Origin: Leptasterias polaris
Taxonomy: Eukaryota > Echinodermata > Asteroidea > Forcipulatida > Asteriidae
Reading direction: 5' to 3'
NCBI GenBank assembly: GCA_037783415.1
Contig: JAZGTN010000007.1
Coordinates: 751,501-815,500, forward strand
Length of the DNA stretch: 64,000 bases
Shown piece by piece: positions 33,901 through 45,807 of the stretch. A program made the translations under genes and the position numbers. The stretch's first letter is position 1. Each line of letters begins with the position of its first letter. Below the pieces are notes generated by a model. The model was given only the letters and a program-made list of their open reading frames with translations. It ran no database searches and was not told the DNA's origin.

Positions 33901-36900
33901 ACCCTTTTATTCCGGCCAACAATATAATGGCCGGACACCAGTGTTGCCTCCGGGACACATGTGCTCCACTTAATACATCCCATAATAATCAATACTAAAC
34001 GATGAAAACCTTTCTCTAAAGAGAAGAAGAGGAAAAAGAAAAAAATTATATTGAAATAGAAAATGGTGTGTTTTTCTTGGCTGGTTGAATCACTTCAATA
34101 GTTAATAATGTCTATTTACTGCGGGGCAGTGGCGTGTCCGTTGATCGATTAAGTGCTTTTCGGAATTACGTGAATGATGGAAATATGGCCAGGGTGGGTT
34201 CTTGTCATCTGGGCGTTCTGATCTGTTATCTCTTTGTAGATGCAATGGCAGTTGGACATTTTGTTAATCCCCCACATCTGCAAGAAAAGAGAACAATCAA
34301 ATTGCACTAAAACACTAAAACAATCATCAACAAATTCAAAAAAGAAGTTGTTTTATCAAGTAAACAAAGGCAAGTCTAAAGCAGTTAAACAAAATCATAA
34401 CCAATCAATAACAGTAAAAAATCTTGTAAAGTGCCTTCATGAAATAAATTGGTCTCAAATCGAATTACAGATCACTTAAATAACAGTGTTAAGATGTCAG
34501 CTTGATTATCTTTCTAGCCGTATCTCACAAACAGTCTCAGCTGTCATTTTGACTGGGCTCTAAGAGCCGTATGTGATATGTTAATTCATAAGGTGGTATC
34601 GCACATTCAGTATGTATTCCACGACATTTTGAAGGCTTAAATTCTCTCTAATTAATTGAAACCGAGGGGGCACGAGTGTCCCTTGTTTCAGTCACTTAAA
34701 CAAAATCTCAATCTCAAAAATGTTAAGCGAGTAGGCCCTTTCTGCCGACAATTGTGCATGTTCCAAACACAATCGGCCACGCAAAACATAGTCCCCACGG
34801 CACACCGTCTAAAACACCGGTAATCATCAATTGAAAGCAGGCTTTGTGCAGGACGCCGGTTGACGATAAGTAAAGATGATAAGTGAAGCAGTTGCCGTGG
34901 TAACAGTTCACCTCGCGAGGCCTATTTTTTCAGGGTTAGATTACAGGAAAAATAATGTATTTTAGGCAACATTGATGTTGAAGTGCCAGGATGGGAAAAA
35001 GCCCTTTTGCTAAGATGTTTAGATGAACAGCTGGGGTCAGAGTGGGGAGATAAAATTAAGATAAGAAATAAAGGATTGAGTATGTTGAGCTCAATTGTCG
35101 TCTGTGTCTGCTGTGCACACCTTCTCAGGGCTTGAATTTTACACTGGATCACTGGCCCGAGGCCAGTGAATTTAGCATCGGGCCAGTAAACTCTTGTCCA
35201 GACAAGTCCGGTGGTCTTGTGTTTGTGTTCAAATGTTGACTTTCAATCTGATAAATATAATTCTGTTAATTATCGAAGACTACTTGGTACCCATAATATA
35301 CAAATGAGATAAATCTTCTCTTAGTGCTTTTTCAAATTCAAACAGTTCAATTATTAACCTGTGTAGGCATTTTTTCTTCTCACTTCAATTCTGGTCTTGT
35401 GCACAAAATTCCGGTCCAGTAAATATTATGAGCTACTACAGTCTTGTGGGTTTCCCCCAAATTCTAGCCCGCCTTCTATGTCAGCTGTGGACATAGATTA
35501 TCTGTACCATGTGAACATGCCTTTATGACAAGACTTACCAGATCAACCAATGAGAAAGCCGAAACAAAGCAAAACACCCTCAGGCTGTTCTTTTGAAATC
35601 TAACAATCAATACACATCAAATTCATAGTGTCTTTTTTATACTTGGTGAAAGTGTTGACAACAATTGTCATTTCCTGATAGTTTCTTATTCATATTTAAG
35701 GTTCTTCAACTTTAAATTGCCCTCGGAGATTTGAGTTTGAGTTCTGTCAGATCCTTTCAAATATTTAATCCGCTTATAAAAAAAGAACATTCAATGAAAC
35801 TACACCCTCAATTTCAAAAGAAATCACTCCAAAGCCTCTTTACCAAATTTCCAAAAATTTGAGATTTACCTTGAATTGAGGTATTTGTTGTGATATTCCG
35901 ATGGTACCCCCCCTCGTTTTTTTTCTCTTCTCATCCACAGTTGTCATAATATTTTGGATTCTGTCACGTATGATCATCATTCACAGTCACGAAGAGACAC
36001 TTGGGTTTTACGTCTTTGTATCAGACGTGGCCTGTCCCTCGTATGATCACCTGTGTCCCTGAGGGCGCTATAACTCCCCTCGTCCCCTCTCTGTTATCAT
36101 GGCGGGGGCACATCAAGGATTCCTCTTGTTTGTATTTCACATTTCTCTGATGCAAGTATCTATCTGTGTCTTGGTGATGATACAATCCAGTGTTTCTTAA
36201 GATTCTGTTTTATCCGTTTGGTAACAGACAATCTCATGGTTTCTCACGTTACACGCCTGGAATCTCAAGTCTGAGTTTCTCAATGATTTTTCTAGACTTG
36301 ATATTTTCTTCAAAGATCATCGGAAAAAATACATTTCAGTTGATGTTGTTATTTTTGTAACCATGGAATTGCTATATTGGTTTCCCTGACTCCTGCCTTT
36401 CTGTTTCCAAGCTCTAGTTTTGCCGGTCCATACTTTCTTCTTCTGTTTTCTTCATGTAACCGACCCGTCTCTAAATATCTTCTCTAGTTTTAATTTTAAA
36501 AAAATCTTATTTTCTTTTAAATTTATGAACTTCAAAACCTCAAAAAACTCTCAGTTTTTATAAAAAAGTATATAAAAAAAGGAAGAAAAAAGTCAATTAC
36601 TGTAAAAAAAAAAAACCAACCGCCCTTTGCCGAAATAATTTGTGGGCGGTTTGTGTTTGTGCAATTTCTGGTAATCTTTATGAAAAATCTACTTACGCCC
36701 AAGGTAACAAAATACAAATTTCTTCTCCTCAAGAAAGGAAAGTGGGAAAATCTCATAACTGGTTCATACCCTAGGGTGTGTCTGTGTCTTTACAGTCAAG
36801 AAGTTCTTTTGTAATTACCCGGGCTTTGCCCCAAAAATATAATTCCTGCTTTGCTCTTAGAAAAACATGTCGTACATTAACTGCGCCTGAGAAATCTCTT

Positions 36901-38331
36901 TGTGGCCTTACAGTCAAGGCAATTTGTCAACACATTCCTTTGCTCCAAGCATTTTTTTGACCGGAAAAAGAGCTTCACGTTCCTTTTTTTTATTCCGACC
37001 ATTGATCTAGCGATCTCATTCCAGTCCACTGATTACATAGGGAAGCTTAATTAATATTACCCAGTCAAAGCTGGGATATTTTTTCTTGGGATTAGCGGCC
37101 CCTGTTGTTAAGTAACGTGGTAGGTTGTTTACCTGCAACCCGCAGTTGCTTACTAAGATAATAATGAAAAACTATGACTGCGATTGCTGGGACCACGTTT
37201 GAGTAACTTGGTGAAATCAGGCAAAAGGTACAGTACATTCCTGTAGACTAAGAGCTTTGTGTGGTGAAGAGTACAGTGCCTCTCTTTTGTGGGATTTGAC
37301 AGGGGACTATGAACCAATAAAACCGGGTGTTTTTTTTTTTTCAAGGAAAAGATTTCTGAATGTTTCTTTTAAGTTGTTGTAGTGAACTGTGAATTATGTT
37401 TTAGTAACTATATTATGAAATAAAAATATTGGTACTGTCGTTGCCTTTAACGACAAAGTTTTCTTGGCAGTTCATTGTACAGACACATGTACTTTTCTGA
37501 TGCACTTTTAGGGGTTGACAGAGTGCAACACACTCTCATCCAATTTGCGATTATGAAATAAAAAGGAATGAAATTTTGAGAATTATTGCCTACACGCGAC
37601 TTTTGTTCTGAAAGTTCACACCACTTTTATGTTATGATTTTGGGAATCTTTTATCAGTTAAGCGCTTCTTTGGATGTTTACACTCGAAAAAATGATATCG
37701 CTGTTGACAAATAATTTGGGAAGGTTTATGAAGTGAAATGTGTGAGAAAGTGTTGAGGCATCAAGTGACATTTTGGACTGAAAACGTGCTTTTATTTGTG
37801 ATGAAAGTAATCCCCCCAAAAAATCAACTCAATAAAAGTGGTGTTTGGGATTTGCAATGATAACTACTTTGTGGATTACTTTTTGAAGACCAATCAGAGA
37901 TACTCACACTGTCACATGACACCCACTTCATGAATATTCAGCTTCTTTTCAGCCCCAGGTCAAGGTTCACATTGTTAACATTCTTGTATATATATATATT
38001 TTTAATAAAACAAATTCTAGGTTTTAACTATTTTTTGCTTTTATACAAATTTTAAACAAACTTCCTCATTTCCCTGCTGCCATAGTTTCTTCTCATGCCA
38101 CATTGACAAACCCATCCCAGTGTATTGCTAGACTCCTCTCAAGCCTCAAGCAACCTTAAAGCAAACCCAGACAGAGAAGTTCAAGTCTGGGGTCAAGACA
38201 CCCACATACTCCTGGGCCAGATGGCCAGGTGTTAGGTCTCAGACTATACCCAGCAAACAGGTGTGAACGCATGGTGGAATGAGTCATGACATCTGATCTT
38301 AATTCCTGACCAAAATTCCAAACTCCAAGTA
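30941..38331. other. Longest repeat-poor stretch, 7.4 kb
   Basis: No supported gene. A 3'-splice-like tract (TTTTTTTTCTCTTCTCATCC then ACAG at 35,937-35,940) is not followed by a plausible exon. About 33.1-34.0 kb and 36.5-37.0 kb contain no obvious repeat; a G13 run is at 32,478-32,490 and a TA run at 37,987-38,000. Being repeat-poor, it is the best place to look for conserved non-coding elements by alignment. Confidence 0.5.
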
Positions 38332-38391
38332 TTCCTTTTTTTGCCTGTAAATAAAAAAGTCTTCCTTTTTTTGCCTGTAAATAAAAAAGTC
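38332..38391. repeat. 30-bp tandem duplication
   Basis: Two identical head-to-tail copies of a 30-bp unit beginning TTCCTTTTTTTGCCTGTAAA and ending AAAAAAGTC. Confidence 0.9.
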
Positions 38392-38436
38392 TTCATCAAT
38401 AGTTTGAATTATTCAAAAAGTAGACATTGGTAGAAT

Positions 38437-38791
38437 TTCCATAAATCTGTTCTCCTTCCTCCAGGAAGAAAGCACTTTGCATTCCTTTATTTCTCTTCCT
38501 CAAATTATACCTTCATGAAGTCAATTCACAGACCTTCTCCATTAAAACCCTCTACTTAAGAATATTTGTTCTAATCCTTTCATTTCTATTCTTGAAACCT
38601 CTACAATTTTATCGTTTTTCCATAAATCTGTTCTCTTTACTCCAGGAAGAAAGCACTTTGCATTATTTTATTTCTCTTCCTAAATGTATACCTTCATGAA
38701 GTCAATTCACAGATTCTCCATTAAAACCCTCTACTTCAGAATCTTTATTAAAGTTCTTTCTGTTCTTAAAACCTCTACAATGTTATCGCTT
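38437..38791. repeat. 181-bp tandem duplication
   Basis: TTCCATAAATCTGTTCTC begins at 38,437 and again at 38,618. Both units contain CCAGGAAGAAAGCACTTTGC, CCTTCATGAAGTCAATTCAC and AAACCTCTACAAT in order. A few substitutions and small indels separate the copies, so the duplication is older than the adjacent 30-bp one. Confidence 0.9.
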
Positions 38792-39364
38792 TGTACCAGG
38801 CAGACATGCTTCCAATTACATTATTCCAAAATACTCTCACTTCGTACATTTTCCCGGAAAGACCACAAAACGTCTTTCAAAAAGTAAAATTTTCTCTTGC
38901 GTGTCTAACTTGCAATGCCCATAGAAGGAACAACAATATATTTAATATTCTGTTGAATGAAGTTCCATCAGATGGGAGCATTATTTTCTACTCTTTATAG
39001 TCACATAGTACGTTCACCTAAGTCATTACTGAGAGCTCTTTGTTGTCCGAAATTATAAAGAACAAAACTTAATTCCGGGATCTTGAAATTATAAATAAGT
39101 GCTCCCCAATTAGATTTTCTATAGAAATTTTGTGAAATTTAATTTTTGTATGACGTGCGTGCAGGGTCGAAGGAAAATGCTGTGTTGGACAGTAAAAAAT
39201 GAAATATAAGAAATCGGAAAGGAAAAATTATAATTTTTAATAATTCATTGGAAGAATAGAAATCACCGAGCAGTGTTTGAGATTTGAGATTTTTTTTTTT
39301 TTTTCTTTTCAAAAATTGCTCTTTCTCAACAAATCTGTCACAAGTCTTCTGATCTGCTTTCTCT

Positions 39365-39890
39365 GGACTCAGGGTGGCCCAGGCACACTATCAATTTTCC
39401 TGGAATGAAACCCCTGGAAGTTTAGGGGGCTTCCGCCTCAAGACCTAGGGAGATCCAGACACACTATCAATTTTTCTGTAATGTTACTCCGTAGAGGTTC
39501 AGTGGGCTTCATACTCTAGACCAAGGGGAGACCCAGACCCTCTACCAATATTTGATACATGTTTCACCCAGGAGGTTATTAAGGGAGCTTCATTCTCTGG
39601 ACTATCCAGGCCCACTACCCATTTATGTTACATGTAACACCCAGTAGGTCAGGTGTTCCCTACTGACACACCTATGCTCTCCACCCATTTTAAAAATAAT
39701 GTTACACCCAGGAGGTTTAGGGGTTCCTCTTCTAGACCAATGGGAGACCTAGGCCCTCTACCCATTTTTCTGGCATTTTCCACCCAGGAGGCTCATGGGG
39801 CTTCATCTGCTAGACCATCCAGACTCTCTGCCCATTTTTCATTAATATTACACTCGGGAGGTTCAGGGGTCTCCTACTGTCACACTATGT
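39365..39890. repeat. Degenerate minisatellite, unit about 70-80 bp
   Basis: The phrase CACCCAGGAGGTT or a variant recurs at about 39,408, 39,486, 39,567, 39,640, 39,705, 39,781 and 39,850, each followed by a TTC...TCTAGACC...CAGGCCCTCTACCCATTTTT-type segment. About seven units with 65-80 bp spacing, strongly diverged. Confidence 0.75.
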
Positions 39891-41415
39891 ATTCTTGCAA
39901 ACCATTATTTTTCGGACACATTGCAACAGTCATCAAACGGCACCCGTGGTTTCCTTATAGACTGTGCTAGCAGTAAACCTGGCCAAATCTGTCAGTTCTT
40001 CTTATAACCAAGGACATGTGAACTTCTCCAACAGACGCTGGTCATCCCGGCGATGTTTAAAACCAACATCCCAATCATAAAGTTAATCACATTTATTAGA
40101 AATCTAATCTTACAAGCTCATTCAAGACATACCTCAAGACAGAACGGTCAGAGACGCTGAATTTCCACTCCCATCAAATTCACAACAGGGTAGTTCTGTT
40201 GGGTAGACTCACCTGCACGTAGCTCACCGGTTGTTTCTTGTGTCACTGTTACTTGTCAAACAGTTAGATAAATTTACGAGAAAATCGAATTTGTTCTGAC
40301 GCAGCGGTGGCCAGTTTAACATTTTCGTCCATTCCGTAGCGCGATGTTTACTTAAAGGAAGTGATATTTTTTATTGGTTGTAATTTGAATAATTTGAAAT
40401 GACAGAGATATTACCTTTAAGCATAATTATTTGCTTTAAATGACTATAGCAACCAACTTCAAAAGTCTAAGTACCTTGTCACCAACCAATGGCAGTTTCT
40501 GACAGCTTGGTTGCATCCAATTCCACTGCATAACAAATCCTTTAGTTCCACAGAAGACATTTTTGTTAACAGTAGGCCTAGCTTATTATCCCCGAGAAAA
40601 CTGGAAAAATAAAAAATGTGAATGTTCCTTCTTTGTTGAGATTGCCTGGAACTAGTTGTTTTTACATTGCCCAGGCTTAAATTTGGGGGGGGGGGGGGGG
40701 AGGGGCCACAAGATGGTAGGGCTTGTAACTGAGACCAGAATTGAAATGAGAAGAAAAACAAGTTTAACATTTGAGATGAATTTGAACAAGCACTAAGAGT
40801 TATCTCATTTGTATTCTTGAACCCACAAGAGTTTATTTCATTTGACCCAGAATAAATGCTAGAAAACCAAACCCCCTGTGCAATAAAACAACAAATTGTA
40901 ACAATATGTATATTTGAAGAAGAGGGGTGGAAAAAGAGAGAGAAAAAAAGGGAAATAACAAGTTTTCATAATTTTTTACTTTTAATTTTGAGAATTTGAA
41001 ATGTGGAAATGACTAATTACTAACCCCCCTCTCAAAATCTGAATACACACAATTCTTGAATCTTACTGAACACCTTTAAGTCTACATGTTATTGTTTCTA
41101 AATATAAAAAGGAGCCGGATGCTAAATAAACCAATATAAAGGAAATTGTTGACTGTGTAGGTATCGCCAGCAATTAGCCACGGTCAATTAGCCTATACAG
41201 TAAGAGATGGCACTTGCCTCAGCTGATTTCATTTGCCTTATTAGTTATGCATTATCTTCGTTAGAGAGGTTCTTGAGTAGCCACTCCTACCGGTCCCCAT
41301 CAACAATATCAAGTAAGTGGAGTTTACTTGACTGATTTCAGCAGTATCCTATGCGTGTAATTGTGTCGTTAAGGTTTTTGAGAATTTACTGATGTAGAAA
41401 CTAGAAGCTTTTAAA
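39891..41415. other. Unassigned non-coding stretch
   Basis: No supported gene. It holds a G16 run followed by AGGGG at 40,685-40,705 and otherwise ordinary sequence. Confidence 0.5.
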
Positions 41416-41830
41416 TGTGGCTGGTTATGATCACAGAATGTGGGTTCGAGTCCTGTGCCCATCGTCATGGCTCTGCTTACCGTAATAAGCAAAGAATCAG
41501 CGCTTACAAAAGCAGGGAATTCCGTGCTTACATTGAGCATATTTCACAGGTTAGATGGGAAATTTTGCTTGTGGGCGTGTACTCCACGCTACTGCTAGGT
41601 GTTTTTTGCTTTACACAGCTAGTGCAGAAAACTTGCGCTTGCCCTGTAAGTGAAGAATGGTGATCGCAAGTGCAGAATTTGGCGGTAAGCAGAGCCATGA
41701 AATTGTGCCATGGTCTTGATACTTGTGTTCTGAAGCAAGACAATCAACTGTTATTACTTTGTCCTGTAGTTTGGATGGTAAAAAGAACCCAGTTACACTT
41801 ATTATTATTGACAAACACTTTGAATTTTAT
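41416..41830 (+). mobile_element. tRNA-Leu-type SINE split by a foldback
   Basis: The left part (GTGGCTGGTTATGATCACAG then GTGGGTTCGAGTCC) matches the tRNA B-box region of the 42.3-kb SINE. The right part resumes at about 41,709 with ATGGTCTTGATACTTGTGTT and later TTGGATGGTAAAAAGAACCC, the body of the same family. The middle is a foldback element (separate entry). The SINE is old and its tail is decayed (TTATTATTATTG). Confidence 0.7.
41460..41703. mobile_element. Foldback element (variant 1) nested in a SINE
   Basis: TCATGGCTCTGCTTACCGTA at the left and GGCGGTAAGCAGAGCCATGA at the right are the same inverted ends as at 13,260-13,510. Internal motifs AAAGAATCAGCGCTTAC and CATATTTCACAGGTTAG also match. 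TGTGCC flanks it on both sides (41,454-41,459 and 41,704-41,709). This may be a target duplication, or a mutated version of the element's own GGGCCC ends. Confidence 0.82.
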
Positions 41831-42323
41831 ACACTTTGGTGTAGTTCTTTCTCATGAGGTTTCTTAGTAATTGATTAATTTCTTATCATCGGCCATTTTT
41901 TTGTAAGTCACAGTTGCATAATCATGTTTTTCAGTTCAGTTATATTTAGTTTCTGTTCAATCATTCAAATGAAAGATTTTTAAGGTTGGGGGAAAAAATG
42001 CAATTGGGGAGGAGTGTGAAAATTGTAGGGCTGGATAGTTTCCTAATGGATCATTTCATTCCTAAGATATTTTTCTGTGAAAGTGTTGAAATAATTTCCT
42101 GTTTTTGGCAGACTTTGTCAGGTTAAAAATCAGGATATGTAGATATATCTTTTTTTAGGAGCTGTCATTCTGCTTGTTTGTCAGTCTCCCAGTCAGACAT
42201 AAGCTTAGTCAGACATCGTCTTTTTATCTATTTTTCAACGAAGTGTCATCTTCAGAATGAAGATGAGCAGAATATACTGTTCACAGCAGCTCTTCTCCAA
42301 GCCATTACTCCTCTCAAAACGTG

Positions 42324-42737
42324 GCGTGTCGTGGCCGAGCGGATAAGAGCACCGAACTCAAGCTCTGGTGTTTCTGATCAGCAGAGTGTGGGTTCGAATC
42401 CCAGCCATGACACTTGTGTCCTTAAGCAGGAAACTTAACCACATGCTTCGTCCTTCGGATGGGACGTTAAGCCGTAGGTCCCGTGTGTTGTGTAATGCAC
42501 GTAAAAGAACCCAGTGCACTTATCGTAAAGAGAAGGGGTTCGCCCCGGTGTTCCTGGTTTGATTGGCTGCATATTGCGCCACAGCACCTTGTAAACCATT
42601 ACATAGTGCTATGTAAAGGAATAGGTCTCATACCTCAACACGTAACTCCACATACCTTGTAGGAAAAATACTGAGCGCTTTGAGACACCCATCTGGAGTA
42701 TAAAGCGCTATATAAGAACTGCGTATTATTATTATTA
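42324..42737 (+). mobile_element. tRNA-Leu-derived SINE, near complete
   Basis: The head GTCGTGGCCGAGCGGATAAG...CCATGAC forms a 7-bp acceptor-type pairing, has a CTCAAGC anticodon loop (CAA, leucine), a long variable arm and the B box GGGTTCGAATCCC. The body contains CGTCCTTCGGATGGGACGTT and TGGCTGCATATTGCGCCACA, a central domain resembling the widespread animal SINE domain called Meta (from memory). The tail GAGCGCTTTGAGACAC...TAAAGCGCTATATAAGAACT ends in (ATT)n. About 413 bp. Confidence 0.9.
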
Positions 42738-42750
42738 CAAGTGTAAGGCT

Positions 42751-42852
42751 GTTAGCCACTAAGCAAAGTTAGCCACTAAGCAAAGTTAGCCACTAAGCAA
42801 AGTTAGCCACTAAGCAAAGTTAGCCACTAAGCAAAGTTAGCCACTAAGCAAA
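42751..42852. repeat. Minisatellite, 17-bp unit, 6 perfect copies
   Basis: GTTAGCCACTAAGCAAA is repeated six times without change, starting at 42,751, 42,768, 42,785, 42,802, 42,819 and 42,836. It lies between the SINE tail and a foldback arm, and the unit looks like an expansion of the foldback's outer sequence. The lack of mutations implies recent expansion. Confidence 0.97.
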
Positions 42853-43066
42853 GTTTTGTGCTTGCTATACAGCAGAAAAATTGTATCTCATTAACAACAG
42901 AGAAGATTTGACAGTGTGTGTGCATGCCCACAATGAATTTGCATCGTTGTGTCACTCATCTTCTTACAAAAACATTTTGCTTTGCTTACAGTTAACAGTT
43001 TTTATTAAATAGAAATTCTGCTATTGGCTACTCTGTAAGCAGACAGGCTTTATGAAATTGGGCAAT
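42853..43066. mobile_element. Decayed foldback element
   Basis: GTTTTGTGCTTGCTATACAG at the left and TACTCTGTAAGCAGACAGGC...TTTATGAAATTGGGCA at the right fit the foldback family's ends. The right end is followed by a 19-bp duplication AATTGGGCAATAGTTGTAC (about 43,056 and 43,079). Confidence 0.55.
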
Positions 43067-43183
43067 AGTTGTACAATAATTGGGCAATAGTTGTACCCGC
43101 AAGTTTACATGTTCTAGTTTTTCAGTTATAGTTTACCAGTTATAGTTTTTCCTATCATCAACAACATTAACCGCAGATTTGTC

Positions 43184-43322
43184 ATCATTAAAAATTTAAT
43201 GACGGAGGTCGTTGGTTCAAATCCCGCCCTAGTCAATTTTTCTTTGTTCAACCCAAAATCATTTAAACATTTACCCAGTCAGTTTCCCTTGTGGTTTATT
43301 ATTTGATATCATTAAAAATTTA
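43184..43322 (+). mobile_element. 5'-truncated family A SINE with 15-bp target duplication
   Basis: The element (43,199-43,307) starts inside the tRNA-like part (GACGGAGGTCGTTGGTTCAA), continues with TTTTCTTTGTTCAACCCAAA and ends with the full family tail ACCCAGTCAGTTTCCCTTGT...GGTTTATTATTTGAT. It is bounded by a perfect 15-bp direct repeat ATCATTAAAAATTTA at 43,184-43,198 and 43,308-43,322. This proves insertion by target-primed reverse transcription and fixes the 3' end of the family. Confidence 0.92.
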
Positions 43323-43729
43323 GGTAATACGAAGTCTACTTCAGTACCAGTACATTGTTGCTTTCCCAATTTCCTGATTCCACAATTCCTCAATTCTTAA
43401 ACACCCCTCCTTTATTCTCCCAAATCCCCCATTCTGAGCCCAAATCCTGGGTTTACTGCCCTTCTTGTTAAGGAGCAAGAAGGGCTGCATCAAAGGTCTG
43501 TATGCTTTTGTCTGATTAACATTCCTAGGAGGACAATGGGATGAGATGGGACAATAGAGGAAGGCCCTAATCTCTGGCCATTTATTTTGTTAATCCAGGA
43601 AGGGGACAATTGATGTTGGGGCTTCCTTGGACAGTGTTTTGGGTTCAGGGGGCAACAAAGACTTGCAGGTTTTTGCTTATCTTATTGTTGAGGTCTTCGG
43701 CTGTAAACACTTGAGGAGGAGGATGAGCA

Positions 43730-44285
43730 GCTGTCTGTTTTGTTTCTTGGCTAATACTGGGGTGATTCTTGGGAGGGATTGGTGTGGGGGTTGGAGGTGG
43801 GGTTGGGATGGGGGTGGGGGAAACTTCAGGGGGCTGAAACTAGCAGTTGTTTCGCGGACTTGTTTAGTTTTGGGGCTTTTGGGTAATCCTTTGGAGGGAT
43901 CAGGTGGGGTTTGGGTCGGGGGGGTTGAGGATGGAGACTTCTAGGTGTTCAGATCTACCAGGTGTCTTCTTCTGGGGAACTTTACTGTCTGTTTAGTTTA
44001 TTGGCTTGTTATGGGTAATCCTTGGGAGGTATCAGGTGGGGTTTGGGGCGGGGGGGGGGGGGGGGGGGTTGAGGATGGAGACTTCTAGGTGTTCAGATAT
44101 ATCTACCAGGTGTCTTCTTCTGGGGAACTTTACTGTCTGTTTAGCTTCTTGGCTTGTTATGGGTAATCCTTGGGAGGTATCAGATGGGGGTTGGAGCGGG
44201 GGATGAGGATGGGGACTTCTAGGTGTTCAGATCTACCAGGTGTCTTTTTGGGGAATTCACTTTCTGTTTAGTTTCTTGGTTTGTC
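43730..44285 (+). repeat. G-rich tandem array, unit about 140 bp
   Basis: GGGTAATCCT recurs at 43,881, 44,023 and 44,161, each followed by TTGGGAGGTATCAG-type sequence, a G-rich block, GAGGATGGAGACTTCTAGGT, GTTCAGATCTACCAGGTGTC and CTGTCTGTTTAG. A more diverged unit precedes it (about 43,735-43,830). The G-blocks include a G19 run at 44,050-44,068 and, at 43,785-43,820, five G-tracts with short loops that fit a quadruplex motif. All G-blocks are on the presumed sense strand. Confidence 0.88.
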
Positions 44286-45557
44286 TTCAATGCATAGATA
44301 GGTTGTCAAACAAAAGATGGCTACAACAGACTGCAGTTTGAAAGTGAAAGTTACTCATAATATAAGAGTTTTAATCTCAACATTTCCAATGTAGATGATT
44401 TGATTTATGAATCCATAAAGTAATATTGGGGTTCACATCATGAAATCAAACCCAGATGTGACTGTGACAGCGGCGATCAATCTCAAAATAGTACAGGAAC
44501 CGGAATTTCTTGCCCCAAAGACTTGCCATGAGCAAAAAAGCAAAATTGTCCATCTCTCTGGTACACTAGTGGAAACCTCTAGTGCATTCAAGCAGTCATT
44601 GTGCAACATTTACATCCGATTTTACTCAGAAGGTGGGGAAGGAATTGCCACAAGGGCGGACCAATTGGTCTCCTTCTCCAGCCGTGTTTGTCAGGTTTGG
44701 GAAAACAAAACCCCCGGGGTCCCACAAGGGAGGGGGCCCACTGTTTGACCTCGCAAATATTAGTCTGGGGTTTGTGTGTGGAAGCTAGAGGCTGGATTCA
44801 GAGGCTGACAAATGCTCAGTGTATTTTTTTCAGATTTTTATTTTTCTTCATTGTACATGCCATGGACATGTGGGGAAAATATGTTTTGTTGTGGTATTGG
44901 AGATGGTTGGTTATGTTACACAAATACCCCAAGACATTGGCCCGATGGTGAAATGTTAGCACGAGTGGAAGGTAAAACATTGACACCTAGGAATGTTGAG
45001 TTGAACTTTTGTTTAAACCAAGAGTTGTGTAGGTTTAATATTTCCGTGAGAAAATTGTACCAAAATAAAGTAGTGTTGCGCAAAGGTTTACGCGTATTAT
45101 TTACTTGGATCCTTCCTCACTCAAAATTCAAAATAATACATTGTTCGATTCTGATTGTGGTGGTATGCTGATCCCATGTAAAGCATGATCAGTTTATGAT
45201 TGCATTCCTCAGTCCAATACCATACAGTAACTCGGCACCTAAACTGTTAGACTAGGATTATGGTGGTATGCCTGATCTTATGTAAAGCATATAATCAATT
45301 TACTTGTGCAGTCCTCAGTCCAACTGAATCTTGAACAAAACATGAAGTTTGATTTTGAAGGATTGGAGATGTTTTGGGTTCATAAAATAAAATCAAAATG
45401 TAAAATAAATTGTTGTGTTATCTTTTTCTAATAGACTATGATTTCCCCCAAAATGATTCCATTCCTGAAATTTTGTTAGTTATGGCAAGAAAAATCCTAA
45501 GATTTTACAAATCATTGGTGGCTTGTAAAAGTATCTCCACAAAACTAATCTGTTGAC
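44286..45557. other. Unassigned non-coding stretch
   Basis: No supported gene. Open frames at 44,440-45,171 on the + strand overlap in several frames and have no recognisable domains. A phrase TGGTGGTATGC...TGTAAAGCAT is repeated near 45,160 and 45,262. Confidence 0.5.
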
Positions 45558-45632
45558 ATTATTTCTTGTTCTTTTCCATGTGTGTCTTCACTCTCTTCAC
45601 TGATGTCTTCCTCATTTAGGTAAGTGAAAATA
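45558..45632 (+). other. Recursive splice site (ratchet point 3)
   Basis: An almost continuous pyrimidine tract at 45,560-45,617 ends in CCTCATTTAG|GTAAGTGAAAA. AG is 45,618-45,619 and GT starts at 45,620. A branch-point candidate CTGAT sits at 45,600-45,604, about 16 nt from the AG. The tract and donor resemble those of ratchet point 4: both contain TTCATG or TTCCATG, then TGTCT, then TTCTTCACTG or CTCTTCACTG, and both donors read GTAAGTGAA. This could be shared functional vocabulary or distant duplication. A tRNA-derived SINE begins about 190 bp downstream. Confidence 0.68.
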
Positions 45633-45807
45633 AGCAACTTCTGATATTATTTCTCCCTAATGGTTCAAATTCTTCGAGGCAATCTCCATGGTATATTTAA
45701 TTGTATAACAATGCATCCACACCTTACAATGTACTTGTTCATGTGATGTTTTACCAATACTCACTGTGTTTTGTTACATTGTCATTTTTATTTTGTGTTT
45801 TTAGTGT

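Noticed and set aside
35915..36045. Strong 3' splice-like tract ending CATCCACAG at 35,940
   Set aside because: One frame is open for about 34 codons, but it has no recognisable content and no good donor. The AG is not followed by GT, so it is not a ratchet point either.
42333..42416. Functional tRNA-Leu(CAA) gene
   Set aside because: The cloverleaf is largely intact, but it is the head of a SINE with the family body and tail attached and a second copy at 46.2 kb.
44440..45171. Several overlapping + strand frames, possible exon
   Set aside because: All three frames are similarly open, none shows conserved motifs, and no acceptor or donor pair brackets any of them.
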